Origin: an uncultured Lacticaseibacillus sp.
GTDB lineage: Bacteria > Bacillota > Bacilli > Lactobacillales > Lactobacillaceae
Direction: 5' to 3'
DNA length: 5,366 nt
Assembly (NCBI GenBank): GCA_934339215.1
Contig: CAKRHU010000136.1
Span: 1 to 5,366, forward strand
The position numbers and the translations under genes were made by a program. Shown here one piece after another: positions 5,143-5,366 of the stretch. A model generated the notes under the pieces. It ran no database searches and was not told the DNA's origin. It was given only the letters and a program-made list of their open reading frames with translations. How positions within the stretch are numbered: the first letter of the stretch is position 1; the number at the start of each line of letters is the position of its first letter.

Positions 5143-5169
5143 GACCTTACCCCCTTTTCCCCTTATCAT

Positions 5170-5198
5170 ATCATAACGAAATCATAAAGGGCGTTAAA
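5170..5198 (-). promoter_or_regulatory. Candidate promoter of the EAL-EIICB operon
   Basis: On the minus strand TATGAT (5170-5175) is a five-of-six -10, with TTTAAC (5193-5198) as a weak -35 at 17 bp. Transcription would start near 5163, downstream of the ATG at 5169, which supports the shorter EAL start. Confidence 0.45.
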
Positions 5199-5205
5199 AG
5201 ATCAA

Positions 5206-5234
5206 TTGATTAAAACGCTTCCATCGACTACACT
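5206..5234 (+). promoter_or_regulatory. Candidate promoter of the dehydrogenase gene
   Basis: TTGATT (5206-5211) and TACACT (5229-5234) are 17 bp apart, each matching the consensus at four positions. The start would lie near 5241, about 40 nt before the ATG. The -35 overlaps a 10-bp palindrome ATCAATTGAT (5201-5210). Confidence 0.5.
5210..5223 (+). promoter_or_regulatory. Candidate cre (CcpA) site in the divergent promoter region
   Basis: TTAAAACGCTTCCA matches cre consensus TGWAANCGNTNWCA except at the second and twelfth positions. It sits between the -35 and -10 of the dehydrogenase promoter and about 35-48 bp upstream of the EAL operon -10. It could repress the first and influence the second. 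Consensus match only. Confidence 0.4.
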
Positions 5235-5280
5235 TAAGGTTCAGGAATTTCGGAAAGATTCAGATGAATGGAGGCGTCGG

Positions 5281-5366
5281 ATGCATATTTCAGCTTTTGG
5301 CGTGCGCGGTGATGAAGTTCCTTACTTTCAAGCCTGGGCCGCACGCACAGAAAACCAAGTCGACTT
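5281..5366 (+). CDS. D-2-hydroxyacid dehydrogenase, N-terminal part
   Basis: Only the first 28 residues are inside the window; the frame is open at the edge. MHISAFGVRGDEVPYFQAWA resembles the start of lactobacillar D-2-hydroxyisocaproate dehydrogenase and D-lactate dehydrogenase (pattern M-K-I-I-A-Y-G-x-R-x-D-E-x-x-Y-F-x-x-W). These NADH enzymes reduce 2-keto acids to D-2-hydroxy acids in the cytosol. Which of the two it is cannot be told, because the NAD-binding and substrate regions lie outside. GGAGG at 5270-5274 is 6 nt before ATG. It is divergent from the EAL-EIICB operon and shares its 138-bp control region. Confidence 0.75.
   Translation, partial: MHISAFGVRGDEVPYFQAWAARTENQVD

Noticed and set aside
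5143..5169. Longer EAL protein starting at the ATG at 5169.
   Set aside because: It has no upstream ribosome site and lies before the predicted transcript start. The extra residues MIRGKGGKV encode the G-rich ribosome site of the later ATG.

Overview
The window looks like Lactobacillaceae DNA (low-to-moderate GC Firmicutes). The reasons are strong AGGAGG-type ribosome binding sites, cre-like catabolite elements, a mannitol-type PTS permease, a HicD/D-lactate-dehydrogenase-like N-terminus, and intergenic elements headed by a GAGACAYAA motif. The genus cannot be fixed from the sequence alone.

Layout from left to right. Positions 1-470 hold no gene I can support, only a diverged intergenic repeat near 299-400. 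A minus-strand lipoprotein gene (528-1628) with two FMN-binding-like repeats ends at a strong terminator (473-509). It starts from an extended -10 promoter (near 1694-1702) with an adjacent cre-like site. The gap at 1629-2082 is unusually structured: four hairpins lie in a row, two of them with the identical 7-nt loop TGGGTGG, one with a Shine-Dalgarno in its loop in front of a 12-codon ORF. Two plus-strand genes follow: a cysteine-free Fe-S-biosynthesis-fold protein (2083-2436) and a GNAT acetyltransferase (2515-2937). A 153-bp inverted-repeat element (2941-3093) separates them from a minus-strand operon. That operon reads EAL-domain protein (5142-4480), then mannitol-type PTS EIICB (4459-3098). 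A divergent D-2-hydroxyacid dehydrogenase gene begins at 5281 and runs off the window.

How the genes may work together. The EAL-EIICB pair is the most interesting unit. The permease keeps the mannitol-type EIIC motifs and a full-length EIIB fold, but the EIIB phospho-acceptor cysteine is replaced by glycine. It is co-transcribed with an EAL protein that keeps the usual catalytic residues. This suggests a sugar-sensing or channel protein coupled to cyclic-di-GMP turnover rather than a normal PTS transporter; that is inference. The lipoprotein carries two ApbE-type flavinylation motifs, like Listeria PplA, and is a candidate for extracellular electron transfer. Cre-like sites before the lipoprotein and the dehydrogenase fit carbon-catabolite control of redox functions.
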